DNA of 13,386 nucleotides from JAFGED01 sp964551295 (GCA_964551295.1 CAZKDJ010000117.1:1-13386); one strand, 5' to 3'. Positions 7,249-13,334 are shown, numbered from the stretch's first letter. The notes: generated by a model not told the origin, from the sequence alone. Numbers and translations: made by a program.

Positions 7249-8373
7249 CTATGACTCCGACAAGAGCACTACCGCCACCGCCGGATCTCGGTCGAAGGCA
7301 TGCACCGGCGCGCCCTTGCCTGAGCGCGTGTACAGAGGAATGTCGTTTATGGAAGCCAAGACCAGCTTGCCGGAATAGGTCAGGTAGAGCAGCCGGTCGT
7401 GAGGCTCGCAGCTAAAGGCGCCCAGCACGTCAAAGGCCTGGATGAACGACTTGCTCTTGCCACCGGGCCGCGGGCGTGGCTCGAACTGGGACGCGCCGCG
7501 CCGCACGGCGAAACTGGCCGCCGTGACGACCAGCACCTGTGCGTCGTCAGATCGCAGCGGGAGTGCCGCGACGATCTCGTCGTCATCGTCCAGCTCCAGA
7601 GCCTGCGACCCCGCACCCTCGATGGTGCGTTGAGGGAAGCGAATCCCCTTGCCCCAGCGGGTGACCAGCATCAGGTCGCCCTCGTCGCCGTCCACGACGG
7701 TCACCGGGACGTCCCTGCGGAAGGGGCTTTCGATTAGCGGCTCACCCTTTTCCAGCCGCCGGTCAAAGTCGATGTGGATCATCTGTCGCACGAAACCCCG
7801 CCGCGTGACGACCGTCCAAAAGCGCGGCTGCCGCGTCACGGCCACGGCCCCTGTCAGCCATTCATTCTCCCCAAACTCGGGGCCGTCGAAAGCGGGCCAG
7901 TCTTCCCCTTCCAAGATCGGCGCGTCGGCGACCGGCGCTGTGAAGCCACGCCCCTGGCTGGTCAGCAGAAGCAACTCTTGGTGTGAGCGGGCGAGCAGCG
8001 CGCGCCGCAGCCCCAGCATCGACCCCTTGTTCAGCACCGACTGCTCCGCGCGGGCCAGCTTGTGCACCTGTGCCAGCGGCACGCGCACCGACTGCAATTG
8101 GTCGGAGAGAAGCACCAGGCACGGCTCGTCCGATACCTCGCCGCTCACCAGCGCCTGCAGCGTAGAAACCTTATCCCGCAGCGCGCTCACCTCTTCGCTA
8201 TCGATGGTGCCTGGCGCCCGGCGCTCCAGCCGGATGATCTCATCGCGCAGCCGCTCGTTCTCCTCGTCCAGCGCGATCAGCCGCTCCGACAGGGCTTCTA
8301 CGATCGCCGGAGCCGCCTGCGGGTGCTTTTGCGCCTCTGCGATCCACCACTTGACGTCGTCTTTTCGGATCAT
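7249..8373 (-). CDS. DNA gyrase A C-terminal (beta-pinwheel)-like protein with N-terminal coiled coil
   Basis: This 374-residue protein resembles only the DNA-wrapping C-terminal domain of GyrA/ParC. It starts with a helical, probably coiled-coil stretch (about 26-76, heptad-like LDEENERLRDEIIRLERR). Blade-like repeats with the pattern hydrophobic-hydrophobic-T-x-x-G-x follow: LLLLTSQGRGFTAPV (134-148), FWTVVTRRGFVRQM (185-198), DLMLVTRWGKGIRFP (233-247), VLVVTAASFAVRR (280-292) and RLLYLTYSGKLVLAS (327-341). No catalytic tyrosine, winged helix or breakage-reunion domain is present, so it cannot be a topoisomerase by itself. A basic, glycine-rich stretch (PRPRPGGKSK, 299-308) could play the part of a GyrA box, but this is a guess. 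AGGTGAT precedes the ATG. It is coupled to the Hsp70 gene eight bases downstream. Role unknown. Confidence 0.8.
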   Translation of the reverse strand: MIRKDDVKWWIAEAQKHPQAAPAIVEALSERLIALDEENERLRDEIIRLERRAPGTIDSEEVSALRDKVSTLQALVSGEVSDEPCLVLLSDQLQSVRVPLAQVHKLARAEQSVLNKGSMLGLRRALLARSHQELLLLTSQGRGFTAPVADAPILEGEDWPAFDGPEFGENEWLTGAVAVTRQPRFWTVVTRRGFVRQMIHIDFDRRLEKGEPLIESPFRRDVPVTVVDGDEGDLMLVTRWGKGIRFPQRTIEGAGSQALELDDDDEIVAALPLRSDDAQVLVVTAASFAVRRGASQFEPRPRPGGKSKSFIQAFDVLGAFSCEPHDRLLYLTYSGKLVLASINDIPLYTRSGKGAPVHAFDRDPAVAVVLLSES

Positions 8374-8384
8374 GGATCACCTGC

Positions 8385-8664
8385 TTAAAGAGCCTGTTCC
8401 ACTCCCATCTCGTCCAGTATTCTCACCAGCCGGGCCGGCACTCGCCCATCAAGTTCGAGCGACGTATTGTATAGGTAATGCTGAAGCACATTGGCGTCCT
8501 TTAACAACTCGTCAAGATCGCCGTGTATGCGACCTTTGTCACTGTGGTGCAAGACCGCCGTGCCAACAGCAAAGATGCACGAACCCACAACGGCGCTCTT
8601 CCACGTCCGGCTGCTGTCGCAGGATATCGTCAATCACCTGCCGCACGGACTCCACTCGATTCAT
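8385..8664 (-). pseudogene. Remnant of an HD-domain hydrolase (internal deletion and frameshift)
   Basis: From an ATG at 8664 (GAGGGG just upstream) the minus strand reads MNRVESVRQVIDDILRQQPD and on to RRCGFVHL, then meets a stop after ten unrelated residues. Near 8575 the sense continues in another frame as AVGTAVLHHSDKGRIHGDLD, then ELLKDANVLQHYLYN, to a TAA at 8385. I recognise the two parts as the beginning and end of a small (about 150-residue) HD-superfamily phosphohydrolase. The first metal histidine region and the final KDAxxLQ aspartate remain, while the middle, with the HD dyad, is gone. Family assignment and deletion size (roughly 50-70 residues) are from memory. It is the first unit after the promoter at 8721-8749, so it now forms a leader for the gyrase-like/Hsp70 operon. 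A short functional protein of 82 residues in the second frame cannot be excluded. Confidence 0.6.
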
Positions 8665-8720
8665 ATCCCCTCACCACCTCCGCTACTACATGCCGAAATA
8701 GACAAGAGCGTGACAAACCG

Positions 8721-8749
8721 ATTATGGTACGGGCAGATGATTTTGTCAA
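8721..8749 (-). promoter_or_regulatory. Sigma70-type promoter of the minus-strand operon
   Basis: On the minus strand, a perfect -35 box TTGACA (8749-8744) is followed after exactly 17 bases by CATAAT (8726-8721), five of six matches to TATAAT. Transcription would start near 8714, about 50 bases upstream of the pseudogene ATG at 8664, and run into the gyrase-like and Hsp70 genes. This is the clearest promoter in the window. Confidence 0.7.
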
Positions 8750-8766
8750 CGCGCTAGAACGCTCGG

Positions 8767-8794
8767 TTGCGTTTTCGAGGTTTTGCAGTAGACT
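8767..8794 (+). promoter_or_regulatory. Possible weak promoter for the four-helix/hyp operon
   Basis: TTGCGT (8767-8772), a 16-base spacer and TAGACT (8789-8794) make a mediocre sigma70-like pair. If used, transcription would begin about 8801, almost exactly at the left arm of the inverted repeat, so the transcript would start with that arm. It is back-to-back with the minus-strand promoter within 75 bases. Support is position and partial consensus only. Confidence 0.3.
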
Positions 8795-8799
8795 GGCAA

Positions 8800-8835
8800 G
8801 GAAATATCAAATGGCAAACGCCAAATATCAAATCT
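8800..8835. repeat. Left arm of inverted repeat flanking the four-helix gene (NNNCAAA heptads)
   Basis: The arm is made of four 7-mers NNNCAAA (8805-8832), which read TTTGNNN on the other strand, and begins GGAAATATCAAA. It matches the reverse complement of 9237-9272 at 28 of 36 positions without gaps, 11 of the outermost 12 being identical. It ends just before the Shine-Dalgarno of the four-helix gene. Confidence 0.85.
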
Positions 8836-8850
8836 GCGGGAGGGTGAACT

Positions 8851-9237
8851 ATGAAAAGGCAAGCGACGACTCGTGAAGAACAAGAGAAGACGCCATTTGA
8901 GATTCGAGAACGCACGTTTCAATTCGCGGTGAGAGTTACCCAGTTGGTGAGGCAGATGCCCAGAACATTGGACGCTGTCGAGATTGGACGTCAAATGATC
9001 CGCTCTGGCACATCAGTAGGAGCCAATGTCGAGGAAGCACACGGAGCAGAGAGTCAACGTGACTTTGTACACAAAATGAGCATCGCACGCAAAGAAGCTC
9101 GCGAGTCTCGCTATTGGCTACACCTCATACAGGCCTCCATCATAGATAGTGAAGAAACCCAAGCGCTGATACAAGAATCCGACGAGCTCGTCCGCATCCT
9201 CAGCGCCATCGTCACCACCGCAAAGAAAAAGCTTTGA
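8851..9237 (+). CDS. Four-helix-bundle protein (S23/Avd-like, TIGR02436 type)
   Basis: This 128-residue basic, all-helical protein belongs to the family first seen as the ORF inside 23S rRNA intervening sequences and as Avd of diversity-generating retroelements. The family core is visible: FQFAVRVTQLVRQMP (23-37), then RQMIRSGTSVGANVEEAHGA (47-66), DFVHKMSIARKEARESRYWL (71-90), and a lysine-rich end. The bundle forms pentamers that bind nucleic acid in Avd; the function of free-standing members is unknown. GGAGG (8839-8843) precedes the ATG by seven bases. The gene is bracketed by 36-bp inverted repeats (8800-8835 and 9237-9272), and the stop codon touches the right arm. No reverse transcriptase or template/variable repeats accompany it, so a retroelement is not indicated. 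It is probably cotranscribed with hypD, 17 bases downstream. Confidence 0.88.
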   Translation: MKRQATTREEQEKTPFEIRERTFQFAVRVTQLVRQMPRTLDAVEIGRQMIRSGTSVGANVEEAHGAESQRDFVHKMSIARKEARESRYWLHLIQASIIDSEETQALIQESDELVRILSAIVTTAKKKL

Positions 9238-9272
9238 AATTTGAGGTTTGAGATTTGACATTTGATGTTTCC
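9237..9272. repeat. Right arm of inverted repeat; TTTGANN heptads at the start of hypD
   Basis: Five perfect-phase 7-mers TTTGANN run from 9233 to 9267, then TTTCCC. The arm overlaps the last base of the four-helix stop and the first six codons of hypD. As RNA it could pair with 8800-8835 (28 Watson-Crick pairs plus 2 G-U over 36), enclosing the four-helix gene in the loop. Confidence 0.85.
9243..9257 (+). promoter_or_regulatory. Repeat-derived ribosome binding site and TTG start of hypD
   Basis: The hypD frame is closed upstream by TGA at 9249-9251, and the first usable start codon is TTG at 9255-9257; no ATG or GTG occurs before the conserved FRDP sequence. GAGG at 9243-9246, eight bases ahead, is the only Shine-Dalgarno-like motif. 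Both lie inside the heptad array. Confidence 0.65.
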
Positions 9273-10403
9273 CAATCCTTTCGCGATCCCGATGCCGCCC
9301 GCGCCCTGGCCGAGGCGCTCCGCGCCCGCTCTACTCGCCCCACCCGGCTGATGGAATTCTGCGGAGGGCACACGCACGCCATCCTGCGTTTCGGCATCCC
9401 CACACTCTTGCCGCCAACCGTCGAACTGCGCTCCGGGCCGGGCTGCCCGGTCTGCGTTACCTCTGCCGCCGACCTCGACCGCGCCATCGCGCTGGCGCAG
9501 GTAGAGGACGTGATCCTGACCACCTTTGGTGACATGATCCGCGTGCCGGGATCCCCCCCAGCCCCTCCGGGGCATCCCCCCCGCACAGCAGGGGGGACTG
9601 AGGGGGGGCAAACGCTGGCCCAGGCCAAGGCCGCGGGCGCCGACGTGCGCGTGGTCTACTCGCCGCTGGACGCGCTACGCATCGCGCGCAAAAACGCCGG
9701 TCGCCCGGTAATCTTCCTGGGCGTGGGATTCGAAACCACCGCGCCGATGGTCGCCTCGGCGATACTGGCAGCGGAGGCTGAGGGACTGACGAACTTTACC
9801 GTGTTCAGCACCCACAAGCTAACCCCGCCCGCCACCCGCGCCATCCTGGATGCAGGCGAAGTAGCCCTCGACGGCATCATCGGCCCCGGCCACGTCTCCG
9901 CCGTCATCGGTGCCGAAGCGTGGCGCTTTCTGCCCGGCGATTATAGCATCCCCGTCGCCATCTCCGGCTTTGAGCCGTTGGACATCCTGCGTGCGGTGCT
10001 GGCGCTGGTGGAGATGGTTGAAGAAGGTCGCCAGGACGTGGCAAACGCCTACACCCGCAGCGTGCGGCCGGAGGGGAATCCCGTTGCGCAGCGAGCGATG
10101 GAACAAGTATTCGAGATTTCCGACGCCGAGTGGCGCGGCTTTGGCACCGTGCCCGCCAGCGGATTGCAGATCAGCGAGACCTATGCCCGCTTCGACGCGG
10201 CCCGCGCCTTCCCGGTGGAGGTCGCACCCGCTCACGAGCCGCCCGGCTGCCGCTGCGGGGAGGTGCTGCGCGGCGTGCTGCTGCCGCCCGAGTGCGCGCT
10301 CTTTGGCAAGGTCTGTACGCCGCAGAACCCCATCGGCCCCTGCATGGTCAGCGCGGAGGGAGCTTGCGCGGCGTACTATCAGTACGGCGGGCGACTGGAC
10401 TAG
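9255..10403 (+). CDS. hypD: Hydrogenase maturation factor HypD
   Basis: HypD is the [4Fe-4S] scaffold that, with HypC, builds the Fe(CN)2CO moiety of [NiFe] hydrogenases, taking cyanide made by HypF/HypE. All hallmarks are present in 382 residues: FRDP (9-12), MEFCGGHTHA (33-42, C36), GPGCPVCVT (61-69, C64 and C67), GFETTAP (158-164), PGHVSAVIG (211-219), GFEPLDIL (238-245), and the Fe-S cysteines in the C-terminal part (C332, C334, C347, C354, C363, C371). Compared with the family it carries about 18 extra residues (101-118, PPAPPGHPPRTAGGTEGG) encoded by a G/C-run palindrome after RVPGS. The start is a TTG inside heptad repeats. The usual hypC neighbour is absent; the four-helix gene lies in its place. 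Four bases separate it from the Fe-S protein gene. Confidence 0.95.
   Translation: MTFDVSQSFRDPDAARALAEALRARSTRPTRLMEFCGGHTHAILRFGIPTLLPPTVELRSGPGCPVCVTSAADLDRAIALAQVEDVILTTFGDMIRVPGSPPAPPGHPPRTAGGTEGGQTLAQAKAAGADVRVVYSPLDALRIARKNAGRPVIFLGVGFETTAPMVASAILAAEAEGLTNFTVFSTHKLTPPATRAILDAGEVALDGIIGPGHVSAVIGAEAWRFLPGDYSIPVAISGFEPLDILRAVLALVEMVEEGRQDVANAYTRSVRPEGNPVAQRAMEQVFEISDAEWRGFGTVPASGLQISETYARFDAARAFPVEVAPAHEPPGCRCGEVLRGVLLPPECALFGKVCTPQNPIGPCMVSAEGACAAYYQYGGRLD
9553..9608. repeat. G/C-run palindromic element inserted in frame in hypD
   Basis: C7 (9553-9559), C7 (9576-9582), G6 (9591-9596) and G7 (9602-9608) alternate so that outer and inner runs can pair, with a small GCCCC-TCC-GGGGC hairpin (9561-9573) inside. 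The right half, G6-AC-TGAGGG, resembles G6-TG-TGAGGG at 13360-13373 and its inverted copy at the window start. It encodes the Pro/Gly-rich segment 101-118 of HypD, which ordinary HypD proteins lack. Confidence 0.75.
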
Positions 10404-10407
10404 AGAT

Positions 10408-11067
10408 ATGCAAAACGATTCCTTTCTCGAGGAACGCCTAGCCAAATACGACGGATGGTATCGCGAGGGCAAAATCCCCTTTTCCTCCAAAGTGATCCCC
10501 GTGCGCGAATCCATCGAGGGCAAACAGTGGGTCTTGCCCACGGGACAGGTGCTCGAGTTCCTGCGCAACGCGCGCTCCTTCGCCGTCACCCACTGCATCT
10601 GCCGCAGCCACTACGGGCGCTGCGATAATCCGACGGAGGTCTGCTTCCTGATCAACGACGCCGCCGACGCGGAGGTCGCTCAATCCACCGCGCGCCGACT
10701 CTCTCTCGAAGAAGCTGAAAGACTGCTGCGCCACGCCGACGAGCGTGGCCTGGTGCATCTGACAGTCTATAATCCGCACCAATACGTCTACGCGATCTGC
10801 ATCTGCTGCTCGTGCTGCTGCCACGACCTGCAGTTCCTGCAAAAGCACGGCCGGGCCGATCTGGTTACCCGCTCGGAGTACGTGGCCCGGACGGATATGG
10901 ACGCATGCACCCACTGCGGTGACTGCATCGACCGCTGCGTCTTTGGTGCGCGCGTCTGGGAAAATGGTCAGATGCGCTACGACGCCAGCGCCTGCTACGG
11001 CTGCGGCCTCTGCGTGACGATCTGCCCGGCTGAAGCAATAGTGATGCAGCAAAGGTACGAGCAATGA
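10408..11067 (+). CDS. Cysteine-rich 4Fe-4S dicluster protein in the hyp operon
   Basis: This 219-residue protein holds 18 cysteines in four groups. N-terminal C63, C65, C72 and C79 (THCICRSHYGRC, then PTEVC) and the dense CICCSCCC at 131-138 form an unusual domain. Two classical ferredoxin motifs follow: CTHCGDCIDRC (167-177) and CYGCGLCVTIC followed by P (196-207), which should bind two [4Fe-4S] clusters. There is no signal peptide or membrane segment, so it is cytosolic. The frame is open far upstream over hypD, but the ATG four bases after the hypD stop is chosen because the extension is hypD shadow. Its stop overlaps the peptidase gene as ATGA. I recognise the architecture as an uncharacterised ferredoxin-like family. 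The place between hypD and hypE suggests electron delivery or metal-ligand chemistry during hydrogenase assembly; this is inference. Confidence 0.85.
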   Translation: MQNDSFLEERLAKYDGWYREGKIPFSSKVIPVRESIEGKQWVLPTGQVLEFLRNARSFAVTHCICRSHYGRCDNPTEVCFLINDAADAEVAQSTARRLSLEEAERLLRHADERGLVHLTVYNPHQYVYAICICCSCCCHDLQFLQKHGRADLVTRSEYVARTDMDACTHCGDCIDRCVFGARVWENGQMRYDASACYGCGLCVTICPAEAIVMQQRYEQ

Positions 11068-11747
11068 CCCAGCGCCGACTGATCCTGGCAGGTGGCGGCA
11101 GGGCGGAGGACTCGCGCCCGCTCGACGAGCGCTTTGCCGAATGGATTGGCCCTGCAGGTAGGATGCTGTATCTACCCATTGCCATGGACGGGCAGCGCCC
11201 ATACACGTATGCCCAATGTCTGGACTGGGTGTCTTCTGTCTACCATCCACTCGGCGTAACGGACATCGAGATGTGGACCAGCCTCGCCAACAGAGATCAC
11301 GCCGAGTTGGACGGTTTCGACGCAGCCTTTATCGGCGGCGGGAATACCTTTCGTCTCCTACACCTGATGCAGCAGTCCGGATTCGACCAAGCCCTGGCTC
11401 GTTTCGTGGCGCGAGGCGGGGCAGTCCACGGAGGGAGCGCCGGGGCGATCCTGTTAGGGCGCGACATCATGACATGCGCTTACATGGACACCAACGAGGT
11501 GGGCATCGTCGATACTGCCGGATTGGATCTGGCGGATGGTTACGCGATCTGGTGTCACTACCGGCCTGAGAATAACGAGCGCATCGCAGCCTATATCGAG
11601 CAACATGGCTTCCCGGTGCTGGCGCTTTCTGAGCGCAGCGGGGTGCAGGTGGAGGGCAAGCGCTTGAGCGCTATCGGTTTCGAGCCGCTCGTCCAGTTTA
11701 CGTCCCGTGGCAGGCACACGATCGACGTGGGCGAGCGGGTTCCGTGA
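11064..11747 (+). CDS. Peptidase E family (S51) serine peptidase
   Basis: This 227-residue cytosolic protein matches the length and fold pattern of peptidase E, an alpha-aspartyl dipeptidase. The signature FIGGGNTFRLL (89-99) and the nucleophile elbow HGGSAGAILLG (122-132, S125) are clear. By analogy with Salmonella PepE the other triad members would be H165 (WCHYRPEN) and E190 (ALSERSGVQVEG). The cyanophycinase and PepE branches share this family; the short length and lack of a leader favour PepE-like. It starts within an ATGA overlap and ends in a GTGA overlap with the HIT gene, so it is firmly within the operon. Known hydrogenase maturation endopeptidases belong to another family (M52), so its link to hydrogenase assembly is only positional. 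Confidence 0.9.
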   Translation: MTQRRLILAGGGRAEDSRPLDERFAEWIGPAGRMLYLPIAMDGQRPYTYAQCLDWVSSVYHPLGVTDIEMWTSLANRDHAELDGFDAAFIGGGNTFRLLHLMQQSGFDQALARFVARGGAVHGGSAGAILLGRDIMTCAYMDTNEVGIVDTAGLDLADGYAIWCHYRPENNERIAAYIEQHGFPVLALSERSGVQVEGKRLSAIGFEPLVQFTSRGRHTIDVGERVP

Positions 11748-12115
11748 TAGGTCGCCTGCTATTCCGACTGGCCCGCTCCCGATTGGGGCGGCGGCTGGTT
11801 CGCTGGGGGTTCACCAAGATGAGTTTCGCAATTCCGGTCAAACGACTGAGAGAGACAGAGACGCTGATGGCCTTTCACCATCCCCAACCGAGCTACCCGG
11901 TGCACATCCTATTGGTGTCCAAGCGACCGTACGCCAACCTACTTGACGTATCGCCCGACGACACCGGCTTTTTGCACGACCTTTTCGAGACCGCGCAGGA
12001 CCTGGTACGCGAGCTTGGTTTGGAACAGACCGGCTATCGCCTCATCGCCAACGGCGGCGCGTATCAAGACGTACTGCACTTGCACTTTCACCTGATCGCC
12101 GAGGAAATCGCATGA
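11744..12115 (+). CDS. HIT-family nucleotide-binding protein
   Basis: This 123-residue protein carries the histidine triad H-x-H-x-H as VLHLHFHLIAEE (110-121; H112, H114, H116), the active-site pattern of Hint/HinT-type nucleoside phosphoramidases and hydrolases. The N-terminal 25 residues are basic and amphipathic (RLLFRLARSRLGRRLVRW, 4-21) and go beyond a minimal HIT domain, perhaps for membrane or nucleic-acid contact. The start is GTG at 11744, overlapping the TGA of the peptidase gene; no better start with a Shine-Dalgarno lies nearby, and ATG at residue 26 would drop the basic leader. The stop overlaps hypE as ATGA. Substrate is unknown. Confidence 0.9.
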   Translation: MIGRLLFRLARSRLGRRLVRWGFTKMSFAIPVKRLRETETLMAFHHPQPSYPVHILLVSKRPYANLLDVSPDDTGFLHDLFETAQDLVRELGLEQTGYRLIANGGAYQDVLHLHFHLIAEEIA

Positions 12116-13128
12116 AAGAAAAAAACATTCGCCTGGCCCACGGAGCCGGTGGCCGCATGATGGCCGACCTGATCCGCGACACGTTCGCTCCACCCCTGGA
12201 TAACGCATACCTGCGCCAGATGGCCGACTCGGCCATCGTCCAATCTCCGATCTCCAATCTCCAATTAGCCATCTCCACCGACTCGTTCGTCGTCCGCCCG
12301 CTCTTCTTTCCCGGCGGCGACATCGGCTCGCTGGCCGTCCACGGCACGGTCAACGACGTGGCCATGAGCGGCGCGCGGCCGCTGTGGCTTACCGCTGGTT
12401 TCATCCTGGAGGAAGGGTTGGAGATGGATGTGCTGGAGCGCGTGGTGCGCTCGATGGCCGAGGCAGCCCGCCAGGCCGGCGTGCTGGTCGTGGCGGGCGA
12501 TACAAAGGTGGTAGAGAAAGGCCATGGCGATGGCGTCTACATCAACACCGCCGGCGTGGGCGTGGTGATGGAGGGAATCGAGGTTGGTCCAGATAAAGCG
12601 CAGCCCGGCGACGTCGTGCTCCTCAGCGGCACTGTGGGCGACCACGGCATCGCCGTCCTCAGCCAGCGAGAAGGACTGGCCTTTGAGACCGAGCTCATCT
12701 CCGACAGTGCCCCGTTGAATGGGTTGGTCAAGGCACTGTTGGCGGCGGCTCCTCACACCCACTGCCTGCGCGATGCCACCCGTGGCGGATTGGCGGCCGT
12801 GCTGAACGAACTGGCCGGCACGTCGCAGGTGGGGATCGAGATCGAGGAATCGGCAGTGCCTGTCCGACCCGCCGTAGCAGCAGCCTGCGAGATGCTGGGG
12901 TTCGATCCGCTGACCGTCGCCAACGAGGGCAAATTGGTCGCCTTCGTCCCGGCGGGAGAGGCGCAGGCAACGCTGGACGCACTGCACGCCCATCCCTTGG
13001 GACGGGAAGCGGCCCGCATCGGCGCCATCACCAAGGAGCATCGGGGGATGGTGCTGGCCCACACCGCCATCGGCGGGAGACGTGTGGTCGATATGCCGTT
13101 GGGCGAGTTGCTGCCGCGGATTTGTTGA
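12112..13128 (+). CDS. hypE: Carbamoyl dehydratase HypE
   Basis: HypE receives a carbamoyl group from HypF on its C-terminal cysteine and dehydrates it with ATP to a thiocyanate, the source of the cyanide ligands of [NiFe] hydrogenases. The 338-residue protein ends in the diagnostic PRIC. It shows the AIR-synthase-like ATP-binding motifs: HGAGGRMM (10-17), FPGGDIG (66-72), GTVNDVAMSGA (78-88), AGDTKVVEKG (128-137), SGTVGDHGIAVL (172-183) and RDATRGGLAAVLNELA (220-235). The start lies in an ATGA overlap with the HIT gene. Residues 44-55 (QSPISNLQLAIS) are encoded by a tandem heptad array, in a loop where other HypE proteins carry a short Gly-rich turn. It is the last gene of the block. Confidence 0.97.
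   Translation: MKEKNIRLAHGAGGRMMADLIRDTFAPPLDNAYLRQMADSAIVQSPISNLQLAISTDSFVVRPLFFPGGDIGSLAVHGTVNDVAMSGARPLWLTAGFILEEGLEMDVLERVVRSMAEAARQAGVLVVAGDTKVVEKGHGDGVYINTAGVGVVMEGIEVGPDKAQPGDVVLLSGTVGDHGIAVLSQREGLAFETELISDSAPLNGLVKALLAAAPHTHCLRDATRGGLAAVLNELAGTSQVGIEIEESAVPVRPAVAAACEMLGFDPLTVANEGKLVAFVPAGEAQATLDALHAHPLGREAARIGAITKEHRGMVLAHTAIGGRRVVDMPLGELLPRIC
12241..12275. repeat. CAATCTC heptad array translated inside hypE
   Basis: Five 7-mers follow one another: CAATCTC, CGATCTC, CAATCTC, CAATTAG, CCATCTC. Five units are 35 bases, and the frame of hypE is kept through them. No inverted partner arm is seen nearby. Confidence 0.75.
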
Positions 13129-13334
13129 GATGTGCCCGCCCGTCGCCGTAGCGTTGACGGAGACCATCACGCGCTCAAGACGTCGCCTTCGTCACTCAAT
13201 GCAGCCCCAGGGGTCTATGCGATCGCTTGCCCCTGCTTTGGCCTATTCCCGATGACGCTCCTCCCTCACCCAAGATATCCTGCCGGTCGCACTACGCCTG
13301 TCGCGGCCGGAATGTGAGCCAGTCTATCCACCGT

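Noticed and set aside
8523..8876. 117-codon plus-strand open frame running into the four-helix gene
   Set aside because: It overlaps the pseudogene and both promoters in a non-family frame and has no recognisable protein pattern.
8851..9237. Diversity-generating retroelement (Avd-like protein)
   Set aside because: No reverse transcriptase and no template/variable repeat pair with adenine-directed changes are visible in the window.
8800..9272. CRISPR array or classical insertion sequence
   Set aside because: The repeats are 7-mers without spacers, and the enclosed gene is not a transposase; no clear target-site duplication is seen outside the arms.
9111..9611. Minus-strand open frames across the four-helix/hypD junction
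   Set aside because: They lie antisense to two well-supported genes and their translation is low-complexity shadow of repeats and G/C runs.
13132..13317. 61-codon plus-strand open frame after hypE
   Set aside because: It has no ribosome site and a proline-rich translation with no recognisable pattern, and it begins four bases after hypE by chance.
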